This document shows, piece by piece, positions 9,682 to 18,142 of a stretch of DNA of 64,000 nucleotides (its first letter is position 1; each line of letters starts with the position of its first letter). Made by a program: the position numbers and the translations under genes. Where the stretch lies: NCBI RefSeq assembly GCF_900128485.1, contig NZ_LT635859.1:206848-270847 (forward strand), read 5' to 3'. Under the pieces are notes generated by a model, which did no database searches, was not told the origin of the DNA, and saw only the letters and a program-made list of their open reading frames with translations. Source of the stretch: Duodenibacillus massiliensis. Lineage in GTDB: Bacteria > Pseudomonadota > Gammaproteobacteria > Burkholderiales > Burkholderiaceae_F.

Positions 9682-9802
9682 TCTGTACTCCCGTTTTTGA
9701 GAGAAAAAGTCGTGCCGACGGGCCAAAACCGCCCCGCCGGAACTTCGGAGGCTTGATTTTAGCTAAAGAATGGTACGAAATTAACAAATTGTCGCATTTA
9801 GT

Positions 9803-9834
9803 CCGTAATTACCCGCACAAAAGTCGCATTACGG
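9803..9834. repeat. Inverted repeat at the pncB stop
   Basis: CCGTAAT (9803-9809) and ATTACGG (9828-9834) form a 7-bp inverted repeat overlapping the pncB stop codon. A separate direct repeat GTCGCATT occurs at 9791 and 9823. It could be a weak terminator or operator ahead of the antiporter gene; no U-tract is seen. Confidence 0.3.
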
Positions 9835-11019
9835 AACGCTTTTATCCGGCATACCGAAGACCTGCCGCAGGTACGCGAGATACGTCGGATCGTCGCACAT
9901 CCCCTTGACGGGGTTATCGGAAATCTTCGCCACGGGCTGGCCGTTTGCCCTCACCATCTTCACGACGATGTTTAAGGGCTGTGGCCCCAGGTCATTCATG
10001 AGATTGGTGCCGATACCGAAACCGATGCCGATGCGGCGGTGAAATCTCCGGTAAAGCTCGATGATCCGCGGAACCGTGAGGCCGTCACTGAAAACGAGAC
10101 TTTTGCCGCGGGGATCACACTTATTCGCCCTGTAGTGTTCGATCATCCGCTCGCCCCAGACAAAGGGGTCGCCCGAATCGTGCCTTGCCCCGTCAAAGAG
10201 CTTGCAGAAGTACATATCGAAGTCTTTGAGGAAGGGTTCAATCCCGTAGACGTCAGAAAGCGCAATGCCCAAGTCCCCGCGGTACTCTTTGGCCCACATC
10301 TCAAAGCCGAAGACCTGGCTGTCACGAAGGCGCGGGCCCAGGGCCTGACAGGCCTGCAGGTACTCGTGCGCCATGGTGCCGATTGAGACAAGCCCGTAGC
10401 GGCGCGCGAGATCAACGTTACTCGTGCCCGAAAAAATGGGGCTTCCGAGTTCATCAATCAAAACCCGCACCACCTTTTCCTGCCAGGCGCGCGAAAAGCG
10501 GCGGCGGGTGCCGAAGTCGCTTACGCGCAGATCAGCGTTGTCCGGTTCATTTTTCAGAAGCGCAATCTTGGCTCGTAAGCGCCGCATCCCTTCGGCTTCA
10601 TCGGGCACGGGCGCAATGTGCCGGAAATAGACTTCGTTCACAATCGCCAAAATCGGGATTTCAAAAAGAATCGTGTGCAGCCACGGCCCCGTGATTTCGA
10701 TCGAAAGACCAAAGTCACAGGCAGGATCCTTCGTCACCCGGATGTACTTGTCTTTCAGGTGAAAAAGACTCAGAAAATCCACAAAGTCGCTTTTAATAAA
10801 GCGCAGCCCCCCTAAGTACGCAAGTTCCGCGTCCTTAAAGGTGAGCGTACAAAGATGCATGACCTCATCGCGGATCTCATCGGCATAGGGCGAAAGATCA
10901 ACGCCGGGCGTGCGGCAGCGGAAGCGGTAACTCACCTCCGCCCCCGGAAACTGATGCAGCACACACTGCATCATTGTGAATTTGTAGAGGTCGGTGTCAA
11001 GAAGCGATTCGATAATCAT
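9829..11019 (-). CDS. pncB: Nicotinate phosphoribosyltransferase
   Basis: A 396-residue enzyme of the NAD salvage pathway that joins nicotinate to PRPP, with ATP hydrolysis, to give nicotinate mononucleotide. The N terminus [14 protein letters not shown], the phosphorylated-His region [32 protein letters not shown] and the C-terminal [12 protein letters not shown] are diagnostic, and the length is that of the proteobacterial short form. ATG 11019 has AAAAGG upstream. A candidate promoter (TTGAGG, 18 bp, TGTAAA on the minus strand) lies in the 150 bp before the gene. Confidence 0.95.
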   Translation of the reverse strand: MIIESLLDTDLYKFTMMQCVLHQFPGAEVSYRFRCRTPGVDLSPYADEIRDEVMHLCTLTFKDAELAYLGGLRFIKSDFVDFLSLFHLKDKYIRVTKDPACDFGLSIEITGPWLHTILFEIPILAIVNEVYFRHIAPVPDEAEGMRRLRAKIALLKNEPDNADLRVSDFGTRRRFSRAWQEKVVRVLIDELGSPIFSGTSNVDLARRYGLVSIGTMAHEYLQACQALGPRLRDSQVFGFEMWAKEYRGDLGIALSDVYGIEPFLKDFDMYFCKLFDGARHDSGDPFVWGERMIEHYRANKCDPRGKSLVFSDGLTVPRIIELYRRFHRRIGIGFGIGTNLMNDLGPQPLNIVVKMVRANGQPVAKISDNPVKGMCDDPTYLAYLRQVFGMPDKSVP

Positions 11020-11175
11020 CGGTTGCCTTTTAATCAGGCGGTTGCGTTACCTCCGTTTTACAGGAAACGGACGCGTTTTGCCTCAAGTGAAAGACCTATT
11101 CACGCATTTTTAGCAGACGCACAAAAACCGGCGGGCAAAATCCGGGCTCTCCCTTTGGCCTGGACGCCGCCCGCC

Positions 11176-11308
11176 GTTCACAGAATTTCCCGCAGGAAGC
11201 CCGGGGCTTGAGCCCCGGGAGGAATGCGGGCTTTCGAAATTTTTTAATCTTGGAGCAAACGCAGCCAAACCATGCACATAGTTTTCGCTTAAGGTATATT
11301 CAGCCGCT
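11176..11308 (+). repeat. IS left end, copy 1
   Basis: About 130 bp running from TTCACAGAATTTCCCGCA through the TTGA-loop palindrome to TATATTCAGCCGCT. It matches the solitary copy at 49420-49550 with only scattered differences, mainly inside the first palindrome arm and after the GCGGGCTTTCGA segment. Here it precedes the tnpB remnant, which shows that it is an IS end. Confidence 0.8.
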
Positions 11309-12139
11309 GTGAAATCGCGCACACCGTCCTTTGTCATCGAGCTGGGCCTGAAAACCGGAGAGGATCAGGAAAGTGCGCTGGAGACCTACTTTTCCGATGC
11401 ACGCCAGCTCTTCAATGCTGTTCTTGGAACGGCAAAGAAACACGTGCGCGCCATGAAAAGCACTGAAGCATGAAAGCTCACGGCCGCGATGCCCAAGGGC
11501 AAAGACCGTAACAAGCGGTTTAAGGAAATTCAGAAATCCGCCGGGCTAACCGAGTATGCACTGCATACTGTCGTGAAAGAGCACCGTGCCAAGGGCGGCT
11601 TTACAAAGCGCATCGGCATCAACGAAGCGCAGAAAATTGCCACACGTGTCTGGCAGGGCATTGAGCGCCGGCTGTTGTGTGGTGGAAGTCAGTCCCCGCA
11701 AAACTGCGCCCGAGTCAGCACGATCCCGAAACGGGAACGTACCGTAAGAAGGCTCTTTGGGAGAGAAGTCATCCGTTGGGAGACACGGACTGGTACATGG
11801 ACCGCGACCTTGCGGCCGCCATGAACCTGTATTTTGCGGATCCCGCCACTGACAGCTACGATCTGATGGCTGAGCAATCAGCGCTTGCGAGGCACAAACA
11901 AGTCTCAGGGAACGCCGGATCGATAGTGCAGTACAAACCAGCGAATCGGCAAGACGAAGCTGTCCTTCGCCGGAACCGACGGATCGAGCTGATGAAGCCC
12001 GTACCCGTAGAGCGGTTGCGTTTTAAATGTTCCTGTGGTGCAGGGGACGCCCGGGCAGACAAGGCCTCAAACACCTTGGCTGTTTGCGGGAAAGCCTGCA
12101 CCGTGTCAGGAAACCCCGCGCTTTCAAACGCGGGTTGTT
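11309..12139 (+). pseudogene. TnpB remnant (nonsense codon, internal deletion, frameshift)
   Basis: GTG at 11309 opens a frame reading VKSRTPSFVIELGLKTG, the N terminus of a large TnpB. TGA at 11471-11473 interrupts it (KSTEA-stop-KLTAAMPKGKDRN, probably a lost Trp). The frame then continues to WQGIERRLLCG near 11680. From there homology jumps to another frame, SQHDPETGTYRKKALWERSHPLGDTDWYMDRDLAAAMNLYFA, a TnpB-like C-terminal segment. The RuvC-I and RuvC-II regions are missing, so a large internal deletion occurred. It cannot encode an active nuclease. Confidence 0.68.
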
Positions 12140-12147
12140 TAGATCCG

Positions 12148-12978
12148 TCAGAGCTTGCCGCCTTCAACGACAAGGTCATCGGGGTTAGAAGCCGCGCCGT
12201 AGACGGGCGCGAGCGTTTCCTTATAAGCCTTGTGGAAGAACTGTTCCTTACCGAGCTTCACGATTTCAGTGTTGATGAAGTCCAGAAGCGACTTGTTCCC
12301 TTTCTGCACAGCCGCGGCAATCGTGTCGAGGTTGCCGAGCTTAGTGATCCCGACGGTAAAGCCTTTGTTCACGAGCGCCCAGGCAAGGACTTCGGTGTTG
12401 TCGGTGGAAAACGCGTCACCGCGGCCGTCTAAGAGCGCGTTATAGGCGTCGGCGTATTGATCGTACTTCTGCTGACGCACTTCCGGATGATTTTCCTGGA
12501 AGTAGGTTTCAGCGGTTGTCCCTTTGGCGATGATGAGGGTCTTGCCTTTGAGCTGCTCAACCTTTGTGATCGGTGCGCTCTCGGGCGACACAACGCCCAG
12601 AGCCACCTTCATGTAGGGCAGCGCAAAGTCCACCTTTTCGGCGCGTTCTTTTGTTACGGTGAAATTGGCCAGAATGATGTCGACTTTATCGGTCACGAGA
12701 AATTCCACGCGGCTTGCCGGATCCACGGACACGTACTTCACCTTGACGCCCAAGTCCTTAGCGAGACGGTTACCGAAATAGACGTCGTAGCCTTGATAGT
12801 TCCCCTTGGCGTCAACGTAGCCGAACGGGGCCTTATCGGAAAAAACGCCGATTACGACTTCGCCGCTTTTCTGAATTGCATCAAGCGGTCGGGCTTCAAC
12901 GGAAAACGAAGCGGCCGTAAAGGCGGTGGTAAGCGCTGCCGCAGTGGCGGCAAGGCGACGGATTAAAGAAGAAGACAT
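12148..12978 (-). CDS. Cysteine/cystine-type ABC transporter substrate-binding protein (CjaA-like)
   Basis: A 276-residue family 3 solute-binding protein with an N-terminal signal sequence (SSSLIRRLAATAAALTTAF...SVEA). The mature part reads IGVFSDKAPFGYVDAKGNYQGYD, ANFTVTKERAEKVDF, YMKVALGVVS, KYDQYADAYNALLDGRGDA and KLGKEQFFHKAY, closely resembling the cysteine-binding CjaA of Campylobacter jejuni. It would deliver cysteine or cystine to the permeases in the periplasm. ATG 12978 follows AGGGA. It is the last gene of the operon, separated from the ATPase gene by a hairpin. The Cys-rich leader upstream of the operon supports the substrate. Confidence 0.85.
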   Translation of the reverse strand: MSSSLIRRLAATAAALTTAFTAASFSVEARPLDAIQKSGEVVIGVFSDKAPFGYVDAKGNYQGYDVYFGNRLAKDLGVKVKYVSVDPASRVEFLVTDKVDIILANFTVTKERAEKVDFALPYMKVALGVVSPESAPITKVEQLKGKTLIIAKGTTAETYFQENHPEVRQQKYDQYADAYNALLDGRGDAFSTDNTEVLAWALVNKGFTVGITKLGNLDTIAAAVQKGNKSLLDFINTEIVKLGKEQFFHKAYKETLAPVYGAASNPDDLVVEGGKL

Positions 12979-13024
12979 TTTGTTTTTCCCTGTATGTGTC
13001 CATGAATGACGATTGTTTAAGAGT

Positions 13025-13042
13025 CCCGGCCGAGGGGCCGGG
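13025..13042 (-). other. Intercistronic hairpin between ATPase and binding-protein genes
   Basis: CCCGGCC (13025-13031) and GGCCGGG (13036-13042) form a perfect 7-bp stem with a 4-base loop in the 82-bp gap. Without a U-tract it is probably an RNA processing or stability element, which would allow different amounts of the binding protein and the membrane components. Confidence 0.5.
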
Positions 13043-13060
13043 CGTAAGACACCGGCGTCG

Positions 13061-13825
13061 TCATCTGCCGTCGGTGTCCGCTGAAACCTTGGTTTTTCTT
13101 TCGTAATCGAAGGTGTGCAGAAACTCCCGCGCACGCTCGCTCCTTGGGTGCGTGAAGAACTCCTCAGGCCTTCCCTCTTCCACGATGTGGCCGCCGTCAA
13201 AAAAGACGATCCGGTCCGCAACAGAGCGCGCAAACTGCATTTCGTGCGTGACGATCACCATGCTTAAGCCTTCGTCGGCAAGTTCCAGGATCACCTGCAG
13301 CACTTCGTGCACCATCTCCGGGTCCAATGCCGCCGTCACCTCGTCAAAAAGCATCACACTCGGATTCATTGCGAGCGCCCGCACGATGGCCACACGCTGC
13401 TTTTGGCCGCCCGAGAGTTCCCTGGGGTAAAAGTCCCGCTTTTCCCAAAGACCCACGCGCTTTAAAAGCGTCTCGGCCGTTTTCTGTGCCTCAACTTTGG
13501 TTTTTCCGGCGACCTGCACGGGAGCAAGCGTCACGTTTTCAAGGACTGTGAGATGCGGAAAAAGGTCGTAACTCTGAAACACCATTCCGAGGCCGTTACG
13601 CAACGTGCCCGCGTACGTGACGGGTTTACCCTTGAGAAGCACCTCCCCCGCGTCGATCGTTTCAAGGCCTATGAGGCACCGCAAAAACGTGGATTTTCCG
13701 CAGCCGCTCGGCCCCAGAATCACCGCGACTTCGCCTTTGGCAAGCGAAAAATCGATGCCGTCTAGAATCGTATTGGCTCCGAAGCGCTTCACCAGGCCCT
13801 TCGTCTGCAGTTCAGGTTGCGTCAT
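13061..13825 (-). CDS. Amino-acid ABC transporter ATP-binding protein
   Basis: A 254-residue ABC ATPase of the polar amino-acid uptake class. Walker [11 protein letters not shown]-loop [13 protein letters not shown], signature LSGGQKQR, Walker [14 protein letters not shown] and the switch His in IVTHEMQFA are all present. It powers import through the two permeases encoded just upstream. ATG 13825 is preferred over an ATG four codons earlier because GGAG lies 6 bases before it. It overlaps the preceding permease gene by 4 bp, indicating translational coupling. Confidence 0.93.
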   Translation of the reverse strand: MTQPELQTKGLVKRFGANTILDGIDFSLAKGEVAVILGPSGCGKSTFLRCLIGLETIDAGEVLLKGKPVTYAGTLRNGLGMVFQSYDLFPHLTVLENVTLAPVQVAGKTKVEAQKTAETLLKRVGLWEKRDFYPRELSGGQKQRVAIVRALAMNPSVMLFDEVTAALDPEMVHEVLQVILELADEGLSMVIVTHEMQFARSVADRIVFFDGGHIVEEGRPEEFFTHPRSERAREFLHTFDYERKTKVSADTDGR

Positions 13826-14502
13826 GAACGACTCCATTTCTTCTCAAAGTGCCCTGCGGCAAGCGTGATCGGCCAGCAGGCAAAAAAGTACAAAAGAAAG
13901 ACGGCGGCATAAATCCAAAGCGCCGCGGTCGGAAACTGAAAGCGGTTTGCGTCAATGATCTGCTGACCGACCTTGAGCACTTCAACGAGCCCGATCAACA
14001 CCACGAGGCTTGTCGTCTTGATCATGCGCGTTACGAGATTGATCGCCGGAGGCACCAGGCGCTGCAGCGTCTGCGGAATGATCACAAACCGATAGGTCTG
14101 CAGAGGCGACAAACCCAGCACATGCGCGCTTTCGTACTGATGCCGCGGGATGCTCCCGAGAGCGCCTCTCACGAGGTCCCCCATTTCCGCCGTTCCCCAG
14201 GCCGTAAAGACAATGATCGAACTCGTGTAGGCCGAGAGGTTCCAGCCGAAACTGCGCGTAAAACCGAAGTAGACGACAAAAAGAAGTACAAGCTGCGGCA
14301 TGATCCGGATAAATTCCAGATACGTGCGGCTTGCGATTTTGGTGACCGGATTGTTGATGCGCATCACCATGCCGAAAAGAACGCCCAAGGGAAGCGACAA
14401 AGCCACACTCACAAGGCTCACGTTTAAGGTCATCAGAAGGCCTTCCAAAAGGCGCCTCACGTTGTCGACGTTAAGAAGTACCTCATACCCCGAAGCCTGC
14501 AT
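13822..14502 (-). CDS. Amino-acid ABC transporter permease 2
   Basis: A 226-residue inner-membrane protein of the His/Glu/Gln/Arg permease family, with about five hydrophobic helices. The cytoplasmic EAA-type loop reads [38 protein letters not shown]. Start ATG 14502 is preceded by AAGGAGG at ideal spacing and overlaps the end of permease 1 by 20 bp. It should form a heterodimer with permease 1. Confidence 0.92.
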   Translation of the reverse strand: MQASGYEVLLNVDNVRRLLEGLLMTLNVSLVSVALSLPLGVLFGMVMRINNPVTKIASRTYLEFIRIMPQLVLLFVVYFGFTRSFGWNLSAYTSSIIVFTAWGTAEMGDLVRGALGSIPRHQYESAHVLGLSPLQTYRFVIIPQTLQRLVPPAINLVTRMIKTTSLVVLIGLVEVLKVGQQIIDANRFQFPTAALWIYAAVFLLYFFACWPITLAAGHFEKKWSRS

Positions 14503-15145
14503 GACGCATCCTCCTTTCAAGCCAGGAACCGAAAAGCGACACCGGCAGCAAAATGATGATGTAGGCCACGACGAGCATTAAGAGTGCCTCGTCGGTCTTG
14601 TAGTAGTTGCCGATCAGATCCTTTGTGACGTACATCAGGTCCGGCAGCGCAATGGCGCTTACAACCGATATTTCTTTGATGAGGAAAATGACGTTTGCGA
14701 CAAAACCGGGCATTGCGACGGCAAGCGCCTGCGGCAGCACCACAAAGCGCATGGTCTGCAGGGGCGAGAGACCCAACACACGCGCGGATTCCGTCTGAAT
14801 TTTTTCTACGGCCGTAAGCCCGCTTCTTAAGGCTTCGGCCATGTAGCTTGCGCCTAAGAAAACAAGGCCTATGACGGCGCACCATTCGCCGGAAAGCCGC
14901 ACCCCGATTTTGGGCAGTCCAAAGTACAGAAAAAAGAGCTGCACCAGAAGCGGCGTGTTGCGGGAGAGCTCCGTGTAGATGGCCGCGGTTTGCGCGAGCA
15001 CCGGTATGCGGTAGTAGCGCACGACGGCGACCACAAGGCCCGCTGCGAGCGCGAGCACAATCCCGAGCGCGCCGACACGAAGAGTTAAAAGCGCCGCGTC
15101 GGTGTACCACGGGAGGTACTTCGCCATAAAGTCCAGATCAAGCAA
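14483..15145 (-). CDS. Amino-acid ABC transporter permease 1
   Basis: A 220-residue polar amino-acid permease with several membrane helices and the loop motif [39 protein letters not shown]. It is the first structural gene after the cysteine leader and attenuator. The start is uncertain: TTG 15145 gives the family-like N terminus LDLDFMAKYLPW, whereas ATG 15127 is shorter; neither has a strong ribosome site. Poor initiation here may mean that expression depends mostly on the leader region. Confidence 0.9.
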   Translation of the reverse strand: MLDLDFMAKYLPWYTDAALLTLRVGALGIVLALAAGLVVAVVRYYRIPVLAQTAAIYTELSRNTPLLVQLFFLYFGLPKIGVRLSGEWCAVIGLVFLGASYMAEALRSGLTAVEKIQTESARVLGLSPLQTMRFVVLPQALAVAMPGFVANVIFLIKEISVVSAIALPDLMYVTKDLIGNYYKTDEALLMLVVAYIIILLPVSLFGSWLERRMRHAGFGV

Positions 15146-15181
15146 TTTGTGTTTATCCGGAAGGCAAGGCGCGCAGGCAAC

Positions 15182-15213
15182 AAAAAAAGGACCGCACGCA
15201 TTGCCGCCGGTCC
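15182..15213 (-). terminator. Attenuator terminator ahead of the cysteine-type ABC operon
   Basis: On the minus strand GGACCG pairs with CGGTCC (6 bp, 13-base loop with two possible further pairs), followed by seven T (15182-15188). It lies 25 bp after the leader-peptide stop and 37 bp before permease 1. Its 5' arm is part of ACCGGCGGCA (15202-15211), which is complementary at 9 of 10 positions to TGCCTCCGGT (15258-15267) inside the leader-peptide gene. Terminator and antiterminator therefore exclude each other. Confidence 0.82.
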
Positions 15214-15238
15214 CCTGTTTCGTTATGTATGACGAGCC

Positions 15239-15322
15239 TTACTGCAGGCTCAGGCTAACCGGAGGCAGAAAACGCACACAACACGTACAGCAACAATTGC
15301 CGTGCATCGTCATCGCGCTCAT
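15239..15322 (-). CDS. 27-residue cysteine-rich leader peptide
   Basis: Reads M-S-A-M-T-M-H-G-N followed by CCCTCC, then VRFLPPVSLSLQ and TAA. AGAGGAGG precedes ATG 15322 by 6 bases. Five of six consecutive codons (10-15) are Cys. If charged tRNA-Cys is scarce the ribosome should stall there, leaving codons 19-22 free to pair with the terminator's 5' arm and permit readthrough into the ABC transporter. If it reaches the stop codon, that segment is covered and the terminator forms. The peptide itself probably has no function. This is inference from layout, but promoter, ribosome site, Cys run, antiterminator, terminator and CjaA-like binding protein all agree. Confidence 0.85.
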   Translation of the reverse strand: MSAMTMHGNCCCTCCVRFLPPVSLSLQ

Positions 15323-15364
15323 CGTCCGCCTCCTCTGAAAAAAAATTTGTTTGAGATGTCGGAG

Positions 15365-15393
15365 AGAATATGGGGATTTGAAAGGCCTGTCAA
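15365..15393 (-). promoter_or_regulatory. Sigma70 promoter of the cysteine leader and ABC operon
   Basis: On the minus strand a perfect TTGACA (15388-15393), a 17-bp spacer and TATTCT (15365-15370). Transcription would begin near 15358, some 36 bases before the leader-peptide ATG. No obvious repressor palindrome overlaps it, consistent with control mainly by attenuation. Confidence 0.8.
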
Positions 15394-15428
15394 AGGCTCT
15401 TCGGTAATACCTGAGTTATGTCAGCCCG

Positions 15429-15472
15429 TCTGCGCCCAACCTCCTAATTCCATTGACGGAGTCAGGCGCAGA
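15429..15472 (-). terminator. Possible terminator hairpin after nagZ
   Basis: TCTGCGCC (15429-15436 as GGCGCAGA on the other strand) and its complement at 15465-15472 form an 8-bp stem, extendable by GACTCC/GGAG inside. No U-tract follows, so termination efficiency is doubtful. It separates nagZ from the promoter of the cysteine leader. Confidence 0.4.
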
Positions 15473-15487
15473 AGCAGGCACTTTCTC

Positions 15488-16495
15488 TTAAGGCTTCATC
15501 TGCTGCAGCGCCACTTTATAAAGCGCCGTGCACTTGAGTTCGTCGCGCGCAGGCGCCATGCCGCGGGGAACGATTCTCTGCCAGCGCTCGCGAAAGTCGG
15601 CGGTGGGCCTCCACTCCAATTTTGCCGTCAGCGTATCGGCTTCTTCCGGGGAATTGCAGACGATGAGCGCATCACACCCTGCCTTAAGCGCGGCTTTGGC
15701 GCGCTCCAAAATGTCGCCCCCGGTGCCCGCGCCCTTCATAGAAAGGTCGTCAGAGAACACCAGGCCCGTAAAGCGCAGTTCGTCGCGCAAAATGCCTTTC
15801 AAAATCTTTTCCGAGTACGTGGCGGGAACGCTGTCTAAAGCCGGATAAAGGATATGCGCGGTCATCACGGAACAAAGCCCCGCGCCCATCCAGCTGTAGG
15901 GCTTGGCGTCCGCGTGAAGGATCCGGTCGGCCTCACGGTCATCCACCGGCTGCTCCTTGTGGCTGTCCGCCGAAACAAAGCCGTGACCGGGGAAGTGTTT
16001 GCCGCAGTTGGCCATCCCTGCAATAAGCATCCCCTGGCTCAACGCTCGCGCGAGCCGCGTCACCACGCGCGGATCCAGAGAAAACGCGCGCTCGCCGATC
16101 ACTTCGCACTTACCCCAGTCAAGGTCCAAAACCGGCGCAAACGTAAAGTCCACGCCGCAGGCTCTGAGTTCGCTTGCCATCACGTAGCCCGCTGCGGTGA
16201 GGCTGCGGGCGGCGGCTTCGGGGTCCGCTTTCCAGAGTTCCCCATAGGTGTGCATGCTCGGGATTTCGGTAAAGCCCTCGCGGAAGCGCTGCACGCGGCC
16301 CCCTTCGTGATCCACACCGATCAGCACGTCAGGTTTCACGGCATGGATGCTGTAGCAGAGTTTTTTAAGCTGCGCGGGATTTTTGTAGTTGCGGGTAAAA
16401 AGAATCACCATGCCCACCAGGGGACTTCTGATGCGGGCAACTTCGTGGTCGGTGAGTTCGGTGGAAGCTATGTCGCAGACAAGAGGACCGGGCAT
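15488..16495 (-). CDS. nagZ: Beta-N-acetylhexosaminidase (peptidoglycan recycling)
   Basis: A 335-residue cytoplasmic family 3 glycosidase removing GlcNAc from anhydro-muropeptides. Signatures are GVDHEGGRVQRFR, CGKHFPGHGFVSADSH (catalytic His loop) and FTGLVFSDDLSMKGA (nucleophile Asp). ATG 16495 is chosen because AAGGAAA lies 6 bases upstream and the protein then starts PGPLVCDIAS as in relatives; the frame is open 15 codons further. It follows pdxJ by 34 bp. The acpS gene often found between pdxJ and nagZ in this order is absent. Confidence 0.95.
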   Translation of the reverse strand: MPGPLVCDIASTELTDHEVARIRSPLVGMVILFTRNYKNPAQLKKLCYSIHAVKPDVLIGVDHEGGRVQRFREGFTEIPSMHTYGELWKADPEAAARSLTAAGYVMASELRACGVDFTFAPVLDLDWGKCEVIGERAFSLDPRVVTRLARALSQGMLIAGMANCGKHFPGHGFVSADSHKEQPVDDREADRILHADAKPYSWMGAGLCSVMTAHILYPALDSVPATYSEKILKGILRDELRFTGLVFSDDLSMKGAGTGGDILERAKAALKAGCDALIVCNSPEEADTLTAKLEWRPTADFRERWQRIVPRGMAPARDELKCTALYKVALQQMKP

Positions 16496-16529
16496 GGCAG
16501 ATTTCCTTTTCGTGGTGTCTTTCTGACGG

Positions 16530-17291
16530 TTATTTTGCAAAACGAATACGGTCGTCGGCTCTGAGAATGATGCCGTTGTACCGCCCGACGGTTTCCGTCA
16601 TCCCGTATTCCAGGGCTTCGGCAATGAGGGCGTGCCCGATCGAGACTTCATCAATGTAGCGGCAGGCAACAAGCAACTCTTCGAGGTTCGCAAGACTCAG
16701 ATCGTGCCCGGCGTTAACGCCTAACCCCGCTTCGTGCGCCGCCTGCGCGGACTCCGCAAAGCGCGTAAGTTCCGCAGCCGCCGCTCCGGTGCCCCGCGTA
16801 GCGGCATAGCTTTCGGTATAAAGCTCGATGCGGTCAGCCCCCACATCTTTGGCAAGTTTCATATTTTCTGGCTCGGGGTCCATAAAAAGACTCACGCGAA
16901 CGCCTAAGGCCTTGGCTTCGGCAACAACCTTTTCAAAGGCCGCGCCGTCTTTTTTGAGGTCACAGCCGTGATCGCTCGTTTTCTGCGCGAGGCTGTCCGG
17001 AACAAAGGTCGCCTGATCGGGGCGGACGTTTCGCACGTGCTCCATCAGGTTCATGAAGGGGTTGCCTTCGATATTAAATTCCCGGCCGGGCCAGGCCTTA
17101 AGTAAACGGGAAAGGGCCGTGACGTCGTCGGGCCTGATATGCCGCTCATCAGGCCGCGGATGGACCGTGAGGCCCGCGGCGCCCGCCTTGAGCGCCAGGG
17201 CCCCGAAGATCACGGGGTTCGGGGTGTTGCCGTCGCGGGAATTACGTAAAAGCGCAATCTTATTGAGATTAACCGAAAGCTTTGTCGTCAT
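16530..17291 (-). CDS. pdxJ: Pyridoxine 5'-phosphate synthase
   Basis: A 253-residue TIM-barrel enzyme condensing 1-deoxy-D-xylulose 5-phosphate with 3-amino-2-oxopropyl phosphate in vitamin B6 synthesis. LSVNLNKIALLRNSRDGNTPNP, GLTVHPRPDERHI, FNIEGNP, ADRIELYTE, GLGVNAGHDLSL and EVSIGHALI are diagnostic. The length is normal. It sits between recO and nagZ in the conserved cluster. Confidence 0.97.
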   Translation of the reverse strand: MTTKLSVNLNKIALLRNSRDGNTPNPVIFGALALKAGAAGLTVHPRPDERHIRPDDVTALSRLLKAWPGREFNIEGNPFMNLMEHVRNVRPDQATFVPDSLAQKTSDHGCDLKKDGAAFEKVVAEAKALGVRVSLFMDPEPENMKLAKDVGADRIELYTESYAATRGTGAAAAELTRFAESAQAAHEAGLGVNAGHDLSLANLEELLVACRYIDEVSIGHALIAEALEYGMTETVGRYNGIILRADDRIRFAK

Positions 17292-17332
17292 GAGAAATCA
17301 AAATCCGCCGTCAAATCACTGGAAAAAGCGCG

Positions 17333-18142
17333 TCAGAACTGCTGCCACTGAGCCATGGTTTTTCTGACGTTAAGGCCCTTTTGGCCCACATAGTAGCCGA
17401 TCAGAAGCCGCAGCACATTGCGTGCGGCGACAAGAATCGTTTCGTCACTGAAGTCCTGTGTGAAGACCGCGTGCGCCACACGTGCGGGCACAAGGGGGAG
17501 CTCAGAGGCGCGCTGCCCCGCGTCACTGACCGGAACCAATTCGCCGCCCTCCACCACACAGTCTTCGTCTTCTTTACCGGCCCGGGCACTTTGCCCCCAG
17601 CCCAGAATCCGAAGCAGGTCCACTTCAAAGATCCTCAGCGCCTGCTGCACGGCCGTGCCTTCGGCAAGAGCCTTCAGGGTCCGCGTATAGGCGTCAAAAA
17701 GCGCTGGCTGTGGGTCCGCCGGTTCCGTGAGCTTTAAAACGAGTTCGTTGATGTAAAAACCCGAAAGAAGGGCGTCACCCGCAAGCGGCGTGAGCCCCCC
17801 GAGCCAGCGCGCCACCGTGAGGTTTTTCACCTCACCCGCGCCGTTATAGTTGATGATGAGAGGCGAAAAGGGATTGATGAGACCGCGAAAACGGCCCCCG
17901 GGGCGCTTGGCCCCCCTTACCGACATCACCTGACGCCCGTGGCGCTTGGTAAAGCATTCGGCAATAACGCTTGATTCCTTCCAGGGCCAGGTGCGAAGGA
18001 CAAACGCGGGTTCGTCCCTCACCTTTAAAACCTTCGCAGGTTCACCAGCCTCTTTAGCAAAAGCCTTCAGAGCCATGAGCGAGGGCTCAGTGGGCTCCGG
18101 CAGCGTGTCACTGTCGTCCGAGACGTCTTTGGTATCAGTCAT
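17333..18142 (-). CDS. recO: DNA repair protein RecO
   Basis: A 269-residue protein that, with RecF and RecR, loads RecA on gapped DNA. The OB-fold segment AFVLRTWPWKESSVIAECFTKRHGRQVMSVRGAKRP and YINELVLKLT are typical. About 45 residues precede the OB fold, a hydrophilic extension rich in Asp, Glu and Ala not normally present. ATG 18142 overlaps the end of era by 8 bp. Confidence 0.92.
   Translation of the reverse strand: MTDTKDVSDDSDTLPEPTEPSLMALKAFAKEAGEPAKVLKVRDEPAFVLRTWPWKESSVIAECFTKRHGRQVMSVRGAKRPGGRFRGLINPFSPLIINYNGAGEVKNLTVARWLGGLTPLAGDALLSGFYINELVLKLTEPADPQPALFDAYTRTLKALAEGTAVQQALRIFEVDLLRILGWGQSARAGKEDEDCVVEGGELVPVSDAGQRASELPLVPARVAHAVFTQDFSDETILVAARNVLRLLIGYYVGQKGLNVRKTMAQWQQF

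Larger units (their letters stand above)
11176..12142 (+). mobile_element. Degenerate IS200/IS605-superfamily element (tnpB type, no tnpA)
   Basis: Left end: an imperfect subterminal hairpin with TTGA loop (arms CCCGCA...CCCGGGGC / GCCCCGGG...TGCGGG, 11189-11230), followed by about 80 bp ending in TATATT and the GTG start of a broken tnpB. Right end: hairpin CCCGCG (12115-12120) / CGCGGG (12129-12134), closing within 10 bp of the stop of the convergent binding-protein gene. The left end is duplicated almost exactly at 49420-49550. No tnpA is present, and the tnpB is inactivated, so the unit is a fossil. It separates pncB from the cysteine-type ABC transporter. Confidence 0.72.
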
